DNA of 64,000 nucleotides from Parvibacter caecicola (lineage in GTDB: Bacteria; Actinomycetota; Coriobacteriia; Coriobacteriales; Eggerthellaceae). The position numbers and the translations under genes are program-made. Positions within the stretch are counted from its first letter, which is position 1. Each line of letters begins with the position of its first letter. Below are positions 1 to 8,057 of this stretch, in pieces. The stretch covers positions 124,001 to 188,000 of the forward strand of contig NZ_QIBY01000001.1 in assembly GCF_003725335.1 (NCBI RefSeq), given 5' to 3'. Below the pieces are notes generated by a model. The model was not told the origin of the DNA, searched no databases, and was given only the letters and a program-made list of their open reading frames with translations.

Positions 1-879
1 TTACAGGCTGGCCACGTAGCGGCCGGTCACATAGCCGGCGGTGATGGCGCGGCCCACCGACAGGCCTTCGATGTCCATCGGGTAGTTGCTGTTGCCGAAG
101 AAGGGACCCAAGGCGTTGCCCACGTAGTCGCCGGCGGCGATGATGACGCCCTTCGCGGCCCGCAGCAGGATGTGGGCATCGTCGCTCTTGCGCTTGTCGA
201 TGGCGCCCACCACGCGCTCGCCCTCTTTCAATAGCTGTACGCAGGGGGTCTCGAAGTAGACTTCCGCACCTTCTGCCTGTACCGCGTCGCCGATGGCCAG
301 AGCGCCCTTCTGGTGCCCCTCGTCATGGAAGTAGGTGTTGGCGTGGAAGTGAACCTCATGGCCGTTGCAGTTCACGGTGTAGTCATAGGGCTTCGACTCG
401 CTGCCGCCCGCCTTGGCCGCCTCTTCCCACCAAGCCAGCGCCTCTTGGGAGTTGCGGGCCCAGGCTTCCACCTGGCCGGCGTTGATGCGGTAGTCGCTCT
501 TGTAGTTGATGTAGGAAACGGCCGCCTTGATGCCCGCTTCGGAAGTTTTGGTGAGGTCGATGGAGGCGCCCAGTTTCTCGGCGTCCTTCATGGTCAGCCA
601 GCCGGCCGGCAAATCGTCTGCGGTCTCCGAATGGCACTTGGTGCAGTAGTAGATGGAAGCGCGATGGGCCTTGTGGCAGGTGGAGCAGTCGTAGTTGTCG
701 TGCTGCATCGCATGGGGGTTGAACTCGCAATCGGCGGTTTTCTCGGTCAGCTCGTCGCGGGTCATATTGTGGCAACTTTCGTTCAGACAGAACTCGGTGC
801 CAGGCTTGCCGGAGGCTTCGGTAAGCTCGCTTTCGGTGCGCTCGAGCAGCGCACCGCCAAAAGTGTACGTCCCCCCGAC
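1..879 (-). pseudogene. Remnant of a multihaem flavocytochrome c / fumarate reductase-like flavoprotein
   Basis: The open frame has an ATG at 765, but recognisable homology starts upstream of it: a haem motif CLNESCH is encoded at about 769-789, and family-like sequence continues to about 879. Two further motifs, CSTCH and CTKCH, follow. After the haem part the protein jumps from GWLT to a stretch resembling the middle of the FAD domain, so the GxGxxG dinucleotide-binding segment is absent. It then goes from KGVIIAAGDY straight to the C-terminal GRAITAGYVTGRYV end, so the substrate-binding core is also missing. Intact family members usually exceed 500 residues; about 254 remain here from the ATG. 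It has lost its 5' end and appears to carry two in-frame internal deletions. I judge it non-functional. A short expressed haem protein is possible but unlikely. Confidence 0.7.
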
Positions 880-907
880 ACGCCCCCTGACACGCCTTGC
901 GAAAAGA

Positions 908-940
908 AAGCGGGTCAGAAGTTTTCCTTCTGACCCGCTT
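908..940 (-). terminator. Intrinsic terminator after tRNA-Pro
   Basis: A perfect inverted repeat (13-14 bp stem, short TTTCC-type loop) is followed on the minus strand by TTTCTTTTC. It lies nine bases past the tRNA-Pro CCA end, as expected for the terminator of that transcript. The flavocytochrome remnant begins beyond it, so the remnant probably has no promoter of its own. Confidence 0.85.
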
Positions 941-948
941 CGATAAGC

Positions 949-1025
<77 letters not shown>

Positions 1026-1115
1026 TTGGTGTCTGCTTCAAGCAGCTTGCTCAAAACAGCTTGAATAGATTACCCCTAGTGCTTCCTCAATGCAAGGGGA
1101 AATTTTGCGACTGGC

Positions 1116-2309
1116 TTAAATCTGCTCAATCTTGTCGAGGATGGCATCGGCGAGCCGGGTCTTCGCCATGAGGGGCAGCGCTTCGGAGCCGGATTCAGTG
1201 ATGAGCAGCGCCTGGTTGTCGTCAGTGCCGAACCCCTTGCCCTCCCCCACTTGGTTGGCAACAATCATGTCGGCATGTTTGCTGGCCAGCTTCTGGCGCC
1301 CGTAGCGCTCTATGTCGCTGGTTTCGGCAGCAAAGCCCACCACAATCTGCCCGGGCCGTTTGCGGGTCCCCATGGTGGCCAGGATGTCTGGGTTTTCCAC
1401 GAACCGTACGTGCTCCAGCCCCTCTTGCCCCTCAGTGCCCTTTTTCAGCTTTTCCTTGGCCGTTTCTGCCGGGCGGAAATCTGCCACAGCCGCTGAGGCG
1501 ATGAAGACATCGGCCGAATCGAAGGCCTCTTCGCAGGCGGCCAACATGTCGCGGGCCGTCTTCACGGGCACCACGGTGGCCCCCATCGGCGCCGGAAGGG
1601 AAACGGGGCCGCTTACCAGCGTCACCTCGGCGCCGCGGGACAGCGCCGCTTCAGCGAGGGCGTAACCCATCTTCCCCGAGGAGTAGTTGGAGACGAAGCG
1701 CACCGCATCGATGGGCTCCACTGTGGGGCCGGCCGTGATAAGCACCTTGCGTCCAGTCCAGGGCAACGGTGCTGCTTCGCGCTGGAAGTGCTCGTCCACT
1801 ACATCGGCTATCTGCTCCGGTTCGGGCAGGCGCCCGGGGCCCAGGTCGCCGCAGGCCTGATATCCGCTGGCGGCATCGATGACGGCGATGCCGCGGCGGC
1901 GCAGGGTGGCAAGATTGTCTTGGGTGACCGTCTTTTCGTACATGTGCACGTTCATGGCCGGTGCCACCATCACGGGGGCGGTGCAAGCGAGCACGGTGGA
2001 GGTGAGCAGATCGTCGGCAATGCCGGCGGCCATTTTCGCCACCACATTGGCGGTGGCGGGGGCAATCAGGAATAAGTCGCACCCCTGGCCCAGCGTGATG
2101 TGGGGAATGGGATTGCCGGGGCAGTCGAACTCGTCTGTCAGCGCCTCGTGATGGCTCAAGGCGGCAAACGTGAGCGGGGATACGAACTGTGCGGCATTGG
2201 CGGTCATCATCACGCGCACATCGTAGCCGCGTTTCTGGAGCGCCCGCACGATTTCCGCCGCCTTGTAGGCGGCGATGCCGCCCGAAACCCCCAGTAGCAC
2301 CGTTTTCAT
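1116..2309 (-). CDS. coaBC: Bifunctional phosphopantothenoylcysteine decarboxylase / phosphopantothenate-cysteine ligase
   Basis: Catalyses two consecutive cytosolic steps of coenzyme A synthesis: joining 4'-phosphopantothenate to cysteine (CTP-dependent) and FMN-dependent decarboxylation to 4'-phosphopantetheine. The N-terminal flavoprotein half begins GVSGGIAAYKA (residues about 7-17) and carries the substrate-clamp PAMNVHMYE. A CGDLGPGR motif near residue 155 holds the ligase-side cysteine. The CoaB half starts at TAGPTVEPID (about 190) and includes NYSSGKMG. Length (397 aa) is normal. I chose the ATG at 2309 because AAGGAG precedes it and homology starts there; the frame is open further upstream into hemH. 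It is the last gene of the ileS-lspA-rluA-hemH-coaBC run, 13 bases after hemH. The later CoA gene coaD is at 23303-23809. Confidence 0.95.
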   Translation of the reverse strand: MKTVLLGVSGGIAAYKAAEIVRALQKRGYDVRVMMTANAAQFVSPLTFAALSHHEALTDEFDCPGNPIPHITLGQGCDLFLIAPATANVVAKMAAGIADDLLTSTVLACTAPVMVAPAMNVHMYEKTVTQDNLATLRRRGIAVIDAASGYQACGDLGPGRLPEPEQIADVVDEHFQREAAPLPWTGRKVLITAGPTVEPIDAVRFVSNYSSGKMGYALAEAALSRGAEVTLVSGPVSLPAPMGATVVPVKTARDMLAACEEAFDSADVFIASAAVADFRPAETAKEKLKKGTEGQEGLEHVRFVENPDILATMGTRKRPGQIVVGFAAETSDIERYGRQKLASKHADMIVANQVGEGKGFGTDDNQALLITESGSEALPLMAKTRLADAILDKIEQI

Positions 2310-2322
2310 GGTGTTCGTCTCC

Positions 2323-3399
2323 TTACCGGCCCAGCCCCAGATGGGGTTCCAACACGCTTGCCAGCACCTTAACATGGGCCTTCGTGGCGTTCAGGCAGGG
2401 CACGTACACTATTTCACCTGTTGCTGCCGGCGCGTAAGCAGGCTGTTCCCCGTCGTGGTCGTGCGCCTCGCCGTACAGCTCCCAATCTCGTTTGCGGGCC
2501 GTGTATTCGGGCACGAACTGTTGCTGGATGTCGTAGATGGTTTCCAGGCAGTCGATGGCGAAGTTGGGGCACGCGATGAACACCCGCGCGTCGCCGGCGT
2601 TTTCGGCCCAGGCTTTCAAAGTGTCGCGGCTGAAGGGCTTGAGCCACTGGCGTCCCTTGTCGAATTGGCACTGGTAGCCGATGGTCCATTGGCGCCGGTC
2701 GAGCCCCAGTTCGTTGGCTATCCCCAAACTGGAAGCCCCTACTTGCAGCTCGTAGTTATCCCCCGCCTCAAGGTCGTTCAGGGGAACCGAGTGAAACGAG
2801 AACAGCAGCCGGTCGTCGGAAGCGGGGTTGTAGCCGGCGTTGCGGATGGCGGCGGCCATGGCTTTCAGGTACACCGGATGGTTGTGGTAGTCGCTCACCA
2901 CTACCGTTTCCCCTTTGAAGTGGCTTTTGCGGAAGGCGCGCTCGGCCTTGTCGGTTACCGATCCGGTGGTGGAAAAGGCAGCCTGCGGGTACAGCGGCAG
3001 CACAACGATGCGAGCCGCCCCCGCTTTCTTCAGCTGCTTGATGGCGGCCTCCAGGGAAGGCTGTCCGTAGCTCATGGCGGAGCGCACGGTGACGGGCGTT
3101 CCCTGTGCTGCGAAGTGGGCTTCAAGCCCTCGGGCTAGCTTTTCCTGAGTGGCCACCAAAGGCGATCCCTCCGGCGTCCAAATAGAGCGGTACTTCTGGG
3201 CCGACGCCTTGCCCCGTTTCGGCAAAATGCACAAGTGCAGAATCAGAGACCAGGGCACAAGCCCCATAGGGCGGATGCGCCGGTCCATGAGGAATTGCGA
3301 AAGGTACTTCCGTACCGCCCGGGGCGTGGGCTTGCCGGGGGTGCCGGTATTGGCCAGCACCACTGCCGTGCGGCCTTCAAGTTCAGCGTGCTTCTTCAT
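2323..3399 (-). CDS. hemH: Ferrochelatase
   Basis: Inserts ferrous iron into a porphyrin in the last part of haem synthesis. The 358-residue product starts with KHAELEGRTAVVLANTGTP and shows the family's catalytic segment FSFHSVP (the His is the metal/porphyrin ligand), YQCQFDKGRQWLKP, and near the C-terminus PNFAIDCLETIYDI with the conserved acidic residues. The PEGSPL segment and the DCLET form resemble proteobacterial protoporphyrin ferrochelatases more than the coproporphyrin enzymes typical of Firmicutes and Actinobacteria, though substrate cannot be settled by eye. The start at 3399 overlaps the upstream pseudouridine synthase gene by 17 bases, implying translational coupling. The C-terminal 35 residues or so (EHD-rich) look lineage-specific. 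Confidence 0.92.
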   Translation of the reverse strand: MKKHAELEGRTAVVLANTGTPGKPTPRAVRKYLSQFLMDRRIRPMGLVPWSLILHLCILPKRGKASAQKYRSIWTPEGSPLVATQEKLARGLEAHFAAQGTPVTVRSAMSYGQPSLEAAIKQLKKAGAARIVVLPLYPQAAFSTTGSVTDKAERAFRKSHFKGETVVVSDYHNHPVYLKAMAAAIRNAGYNPASDDRLLFSFHSVPLNDLEAGDNYELQVGASSLGIANELGLDRRQWTIGYQCQFDKGRQWLKPFSRDTLKAWAENAGDARVFIACPNFAIDCLETIYDIQQQFVPEYTARKRDWELYGEAHDHDGEQPAYAPAATGEIVYVPCLNATKAHVKVLASVLEPHLGLGR

Positions 3400-4444
3400 A
3401 TACCCAGCTTTCAACGGACGGGTACGGGGCGAAGGCCAGCATGTTGGCCACGTTTTCGCCGTATTGGGTCTTCCCCATGCTGCGCCCCTCCAAATCGTCG
3501 AGGGCATAGGAGAGGTCGGTGGGAAGGTTGTCGGCAAATTCCAGCTGCTCCCCTGTTACGGGATGGACGAACCCCAGGCGGTAACTGTGGAGGAACTGGC
3601 GGTTGAGCCCCAAATCAGAGCAGCTGTGCTTGGGGGCATGGGCCCGATAGAGCGGGTCGCCCACCAGCGGATGGCCGGCATAGGTCATGTGCACCCGGAT
3701 CTGATGGGTGCGTCCGGTGAACAGCTTGCACTCCACCAGGGTGTAGCCGTTGTCCTTCGGCGCCGCTTCGAAGCGCTCCAGCACCTTGAAGGTGGTGAGG
3801 GCGTCGCGGGCGGAGGGCACGTCGCGCACCGCCATGCGGGTGCGATCGGTGGCGCTGCGGGCGATGGGGGCGTCAATCATGCCGGTGTCGTGGGGCAGGA
3901 TGCCGTGCACCAGCGCCAGATAGCGCCGATCCACCGCTTTCACCTGGATGGCCTCCATGAGCGCTTGGCCCGCTTCGTCCGTTTTGGCGGCCATCATAAG
4001 GCCGGTGGTGTCGCGGTCAAGCCGGTGCACGATGCCCTGGCGGTCGTCCTCCCCTTGCACGTTGCACAGATGCTCGGGGCCGCAGTGATGCAAAAGGGCG
4101 TTCACCAGGGTGCCGGAGCGGTAGTCGTCGCAGGGGTGGCACACCAGCATGGCCTGCTTGGATATCACCAGCAGGTGCTCGTCTTCGAAGCGCACGTCCA
4201 GCGGGATGGGCTCGGCCGCCGCCGGAAGCACCTCCGGCGCCTCTGCCTGCAGGGCGCAAACCAAATCCCCCGCTTGCACCAAGTGCTTCTTCGCCACAGT
4301 TTGACCGTTCACCTGAACTTCGCCGTTTTCGATGGCCTTCGCCGCAGCTGCGCGGCTGCCGAACAGGCCGCAGGAGGCGCAATAGGCATCCAATCTCTGG
4401 GACGCCTCGGCGGCAGTGACGGTTCTCTGGGCCAGCTGGCTCAA
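3383..4444 (-). CDS. RluA/RluD-family 23S rRNA pseudouridine synthase
   Basis: Converts uridines to pseudouridine in RNA, most likely in large-subunit rRNA. An N-terminal S4 RNA-binding domain (about residues 10-65, with RLDAYCA and GEVQVNGQTV) precedes the catalytic domain. The catalytic aspartate lies in HRLDRDTTGLM at about 140-150. Downstream HQIRVHM and GHPLVGDPLY motifs are typical of the RluA branch. At 353 residues it is slightly long, with a C-terminal tail after the family's usual end. An 88-base gap separates it from lspA, and hemH overlaps its 3' end. The gene order lspA-rluD is common in many bacteria. The exact target site cannot be read from sequence, so I give no gene number. 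Confidence 0.92.
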   Translation of the reverse strand: MSQLAQRTVTAAEASQRLDAYCASCGLFGSRAAAAKAIENGEVQVNGQTVAKKHLVQAGDLVCALQAEAPEVLPAAAEPIPLDVRFEDEHLLVISKQAMLVCHPCDDYRSGTLVNALLHHCGPEHLCNVQGEDDRQGIVHRLDRDTTGLMMAAKTDEAGQALMEAIQVKAVDRRYLALVHGILPHDTGMIDAPIARSATDRTRMAVRDVPSARDALTTFKVLERFEAAPKDNGYTLVECKLFTGRTHQIRVHMTYAGHPLVGDPLYRAHAPKHSCSDLGLNRQFLHSYRLGFVHPVTGEQLEFADNLPTDLSYALDDLEGRSMGKTQYGENVANMLAFAPYPSVESWVYEEAR

Positions 4445-4532
4445 GGGGCCTCCTTAACGGGAAACGGGCAAAGCAATGGGGCGGGCAATAAGTGTAACCC
4501 CCTTTCCCCAGGGCAGGAAAAGAGGGTTTTCG

Positions 4533-5069
4533 TCAGTTGGCAGGCTCGGGGTTCTCGCTATCGCTTGCAGGCCGTTGCAGCAGCAATGACAGCACCAGCA
4601 GCACGAAGCCGCAGGTAACCCCGATGTCGGCCACGTTGAACACTGGAAAGTCGATGAACAGGGGCTGGATGAAGTCCACCACGTAGCCCAGGGCGAAGCG
4701 GTCGATGGCGTTGCCGATACCGCCGGCCGCCACCAGCCCCACCGCTACGGCGCTGAGGGGCGAGGCGTCGGGAGCGAGCACGAACAGAAACACCAGCAGC
4801 ACTGCCACCACCGCCACAGAGAGCACTCCCAATAGCACGGTGGCGCCGTCCATCATGCCCCAGGCGGCGCCGGTGTTGTGCACCGTGCGCAGGCACAAGA
4901 TGTCCCCGAAGGGCCCCGCCACAACGGAACCCACAGGGAATTGGTTGAAAAACGCCTTGGTGGCCTGATCGGTGCCGAGCAGCAGCACCACGATGACGGC
5001 CACTATGGCGCCGTTGCGGGCCCGATGGGCGCGCGGTGCCGTTTGGCTGGCGCCGGTGTCAGCGATCAT
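4533..5069 (-). CDS. lspA: Lipoprotein signal peptidase (signal peptidase II)
   Basis: Membrane aspartyl protease that cuts the signal peptide from diacylglyceryl-modified prolipoproteins. The 178-residue protein has four hydrophobic segments (about 22-38, 75-92, 100-120, 145-165). Conserved blocks are VHNTGAAWG, GGIGNAIDRF (Asn and the first catalytic Asp) and FPVFNVADIGV (the second catalytic Asp). There is an N-terminal cytosolic extension of about 20 residues rich in Ala and Arg. It begins three bases after the ileS stop codon, so the two are almost certainly co-transcribed, as in many bacteria. Confidence 0.95.
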   Translation of the reverse strand: MIADTGASQTAPRAHRARNGAIVAVIVVLLLGTDQATKAFFNQFPVGSVVAGPFGDILCLRTVHNTGAAWGMMDGATVLLGVLSVAVVAVLLVFLFVLAPDASPLSAVAVGLVAAGGIGNAIDRFALGYVVDFIQPLFIDFPVFNVADIGVTCGFVLLVLSLLLQRPASDSENPEPAN

Positions 5070-5072
5070 GGG

Positions 5073-7916
5073 CTACTCCGCTGCCTCAAGGGCGTCGAGG
5101 GCATCGCCGCAGCGCTCGCACACGTCCGGGTGAGAGGGATTGCCCCCCAGCGCGCGAATGTTCCAGCAGCGGGGGCACTTCTCCCCTTCCGCCACCGAAA
5201 CTGCGGCCGACAGCTGGTCGCCTTCCTCGACGCGCACTGTTGCCACGATAAACAGCTCTTCCAGCATGGGAAGGCCATAGCGCTCAAGCAGCTGCGCCAC
5301 ATCGGCGGGAGCGGTGAGGGCGATGGCGGCCTCTTGGCTTTTGTTTATCACCTTGGCGGTGCGGGCGTCTTCCAGGGCCTTGGTGACCACATCGCGAACC
5401 GCCATGATCTGGGCGAAATCGGCCCGCAGCTGCTCTTGAGCCTGGGCATCCGGCAGCGCCGGCACGAAATCGCGCACATGGGGCCAACCGGCCAGCTGGG
5501 CGCTGAAAGGACGTCCTTCCCGGTTGCGCTCGGCGGGCGGGTAGCATTCCCACACCTCGTCGGCGGTGAAGGATAGAATGGGAGCCACCAGTCGCACCAG
5601 CGCTTCCAGCACGTTCATCAGCACCGTCTGCACCGCGCGACGGCGCGGAGAGTTGGGGGCCTCAGCGTACAGGCGGTCTTTCGCCTCGTCCATGTAAACA
5701 GCGGAAAGTTCGTTGGCGAAATCGTAGATGGCGCGGTACACGCCGTTGAAGCGGTAGGTTTCGTAGGCGTTCTCCACCTCTTTCACCAAATCGGCCAGCT
5801 GCACCATCACATAGCGGTCGAAGGGCTCAAGGTCATCGAAATTGGTAACGGCATCGCGTTCGAAGTCGAAATCGTCCAAGTTGCCCAGCAGGAAGCGGAA
5901 GGTGTTGCGGATACGGCGGTAGGCATCGGACACCTGCTTCAAGATGTTGTCGGAGATGGAAACGTCTTGGGAGTAGTCCACCGACGAAACCCACAGGCGC
6001 AGCACGTCGGCGCCGAAGGTGCTCATCACTTCCTCGGGGTCTACCCCGTTGCCCAGCGATTTGGACATCTTGCGGCCCTGCTCGTCCATGGTGAAGCCGC
6101 AGTGCATCACCGACTTGTAGGGGGCCACGCCGTAGCAGCCCACCGAGGTGAGCAGCGACGACTGGAACCAGCCGCGGTGCTGGTCGGAGCCCTCCAGGTA
6201 CAAATCGGCCGGGAAATGCACCCCTTCGGCGGCGCGGTGCTTCAGCACGCTGGTGTGGGACACGCCGGATTCCCACCACACGTCCAGGATGTCCTTCTCG
6301 GGCACCAGGTCGTGGCTGCCGCACTTCTCGCAGCACACGGTGCGGGGCAGGTACTCGCTGGGCTTCTTGGTGAACCAGGCATCGGCCCCTTCTTGATCGA
6401 ACAGCTTGATGACGGCATCGAAGCTCTCTTCGGTGGCCACCACTTCACCGCACTTTTCGCAGCGGAACACCGGGATGGGTACGCCCCAGCTGCGCTGGCG
6501 GGATATGCACCAGTCGGGGCGGTCGGCCACCATCGAGCCGATGCGGTTCTTCGCCCAGGCGGGCACCCATTCCACGTCGGTGTTGATGATGCGCAGGGCG
6601 TCTTCGCGCAGGGCGTTCTCGTCCATGGAGACGAACCACTGCTCGGTGGCGCGGAAGATCACCGGCTTGTGGCAGCGCCAGCAATGGGGGTAGCTGTGGT
6701 TGATTTTCTTTTCCGCCACCAGCGTCCCCTGTTCCCGCAGCCATTCGATGATCTTCGGGTTGGCGTCATCGGTGGAAAGCCCTTCGAAGGGGCCCGCTTC
6801 GGCGGTCAGCACGCCGTTGTCGTCCACCGGCATGCGCACAGGGATGTCGAACTCCAGGCCCACCAGGTAGTCGTCCTGGCCATGGCCGGGGGCGGTGTGC
6901 ACGGCGCCGGTGCCGGTGTCGAGGGTGACGTGGTCGCCGTAAATGAGGCTGCCTTGAAGGTCCTGGCGGATAGGGCAGGTGTAGGTGAGGCCGCACAGCT
7001 GCTTGCCAGCGACGGTCACCGGGTTGCCTTCCGCATCGCTCACCAGCGCCCAGTCGGCCCAACCGGCCTCCTGAGCCACTTGCTCCACCAGGTCTTTCGC
7101 CATGATCATGTTTTTGCCCTCTGCCTGCACCATCACGTAGGCGGCATCAGGCGCCAGGCTCACGGCGGCGTTGGCCGGCAGCGTCCAGGGGGTGGTGGTC
7201 CAAATCAGCACGTAGGCAGCGCCCTCGGCGCCGTTGGCCTCGAAGATGCCGGGCATCACGTCCAGCTTGAAGTTGACAAAGATGGAGGGCGACACCTCGT
7301 CGCTATATTCGATTTCCGCCTCCGCCAGCGCCGTGTGGCAATTGGAGCACCAGTGGATGGGCTTGCGGCCGCGGTAGATGGAGCCCTGCAGGTACATGTC
7401 CTTGAACACTTCCACGTTGCCCGACTCGTAGTTGGGGGTGAAAGTGAGGTACGGGTGCTCCCAGTCGCCGTTCACGCCCAGGCGCTTGAAGCCTTCCCGC
7501 TGGATGTTCACGTAGCGCTCGGCCCACTCGCGGCACAGGCGGCGCAAGGTGGGCTGGTCGATGGCGGCCATCTTTTCGGGCCCCAAAGTTACCTCAACCA
7601 TGTGTTCGATGGGCTGGCCATGGCAGTCCCAACCGGGGATATAAGGGGTGTAAAAGCCGCGCTGGGCGTGGCTTTTGTTCACGAAGTCCTTCAGAATCTT
7701 GTTGAAGGAGTGGCCGATGTGGATGGGGCCGTTGGCGTAGGGCGGGCCGTCGTGGAGGATGAAGGGCTTGCCGTCCTTGTTCTTCTCCAGCACTTTGCCG
7801 TAGATGTCTTCCTGGGCCCATTTTTCCAAGCGCTTTGGCTCGTTTTGGGGCAGGTTGGCCCGCATGGAAAAATCGGTCTGGGGAAGATTCATGGTGTCCT
7901 TGTAACTATTTGCCAC
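5073..7916 (-). CDS. ileS: Isoleucyl-tRNA synthetase
   Basis: Charges tRNA-Ile with isoleucine. The 947-residue protein carries the class I signatures HIGH (in GPIHIGHSFNK, about residue 65) and KMSKS (in GRKMSKSLGNG, about 605). It has the large CP1 editing domain between them, an anticodon-binding domain, and a C-terminal zinc finger CPRCWNIRALGG with a second CERCG pair. The GTG at 7916 gives the family N-terminus MANSYKDTMNLP and has AAGGTGA about ten bases upstream. An ATG eight codons later (7892) has a closer AAGGA and is a possible alternative start. I found no T-box leader in the 140 bases upstream, although a minus-strand TATAAT lies at 7975-7980. First gene of the ileS-lspA-rluA-hemH-coaBC unit. 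Confidence 0.97.
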   Translation of the reverse strand: MANSYKDTMNLPQTDFSMRANLPQNEPKRLEKWAQEDIYGKVLEKNKDGKPFILHDGPPYANGPIHIGHSFNKILKDFVNKSHAQRGFYTPYIPGWDCHGQPIEHMVEVTLGPEKMAAIDQPTLRRLCREWAERYVNIQREGFKRLGVNGDWEHPYLTFTPNYESGNVEVFKDMYLQGSIYRGRKPIHWCSNCHTALAEAEIEYSDEVSPSIFVNFKLDVMPGIFEANGAEGAAYVLIWTTTPWTLPANAAVSLAPDAAYVMVQAEGKNMIMAKDLVEQVAQEAGWADWALVSDAEGNPVTVAGKQLCGLTYTCPIRQDLQGSLIYGDHVTLDTGTGAVHTAPGHGQDDYLVGLEFDIPVRMPVDDNGVLTAEAGPFEGLSTDDANPKIIEWLREQGTLVAEKKINHSYPHCWRCHKPVIFRATEQWFVSMDENALREDALRIINTDVEWVPAWAKNRIGSMVADRPDWCISRQRSWGVPIPVFRCEKCGEVVATEESFDAVIKLFDQEGADAWFTKKPSEYLPRTVCCEKCGSHDLVPEKDILDVWWESGVSHTSVLKHRAAEGVHFPADLYLEGSDQHRGWFQSSLLTSVGCYGVAPYKSVMHCGFTMDEQGRKMSKSLGNGVDPEEVMSTFGADVLRLWVSSVDYSQDVSISDNILKQVSDAYRRIRNTFRFLLGNLDDFDFERDAVTNFDDLEPFDRYVMVQLADLVKEVENAYETYRFNGVYRAIYDFANELSAVYMDEAKDRLYAEAPNSPRRRAVQTVLMNVLEALVRLVAPILSFTADEVWECYPPAERNREGRPFSAQLAGWPHVRDFVPALPDAQAQEQLRADFAQIMAVRDVVTKALEDARTAKVINKSQEAAIALTAPADVAQLLERYGLPMLEELFIVATVRVEEGDQLSAAVSVAEGEKCPRCWNIRALGGNPSHPDVCERCGDALDALEAAE

Positions 7917-7974
7917 TTTCCCATCTCACCTTTCCTGGTTTTACGGCGCATAGCGCGCCATTTCAAACTGCAAA

Positions 7975-7980
7975 ATTATA
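7975..7980 (-). promoter_or_regulatory. Possible -10 element for ileS
   Basis: The minus strand reads TATAAT here, 58-64 bases before the ileS GTG codon, in the gap after dinB. I see no good -35 hexamer 16-18 bases upstream, so this is a -10 match only. Confidence 0.4.
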
Positions 7981-8057
7981 CGACAAGATGCACCCGCCGC
8001 CTTGCGGCAATTGCCCGTGCAACGCAAAAGGCCCTGCCGGTGCCCTTGCCGCCCCAG

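Noticed and set aside
7917-8057. T-box leader before ileS
   Set aside because: No specifier-loop structure, antiterminator or TGGNACCGCG-type motif is visible in the 140 bases.
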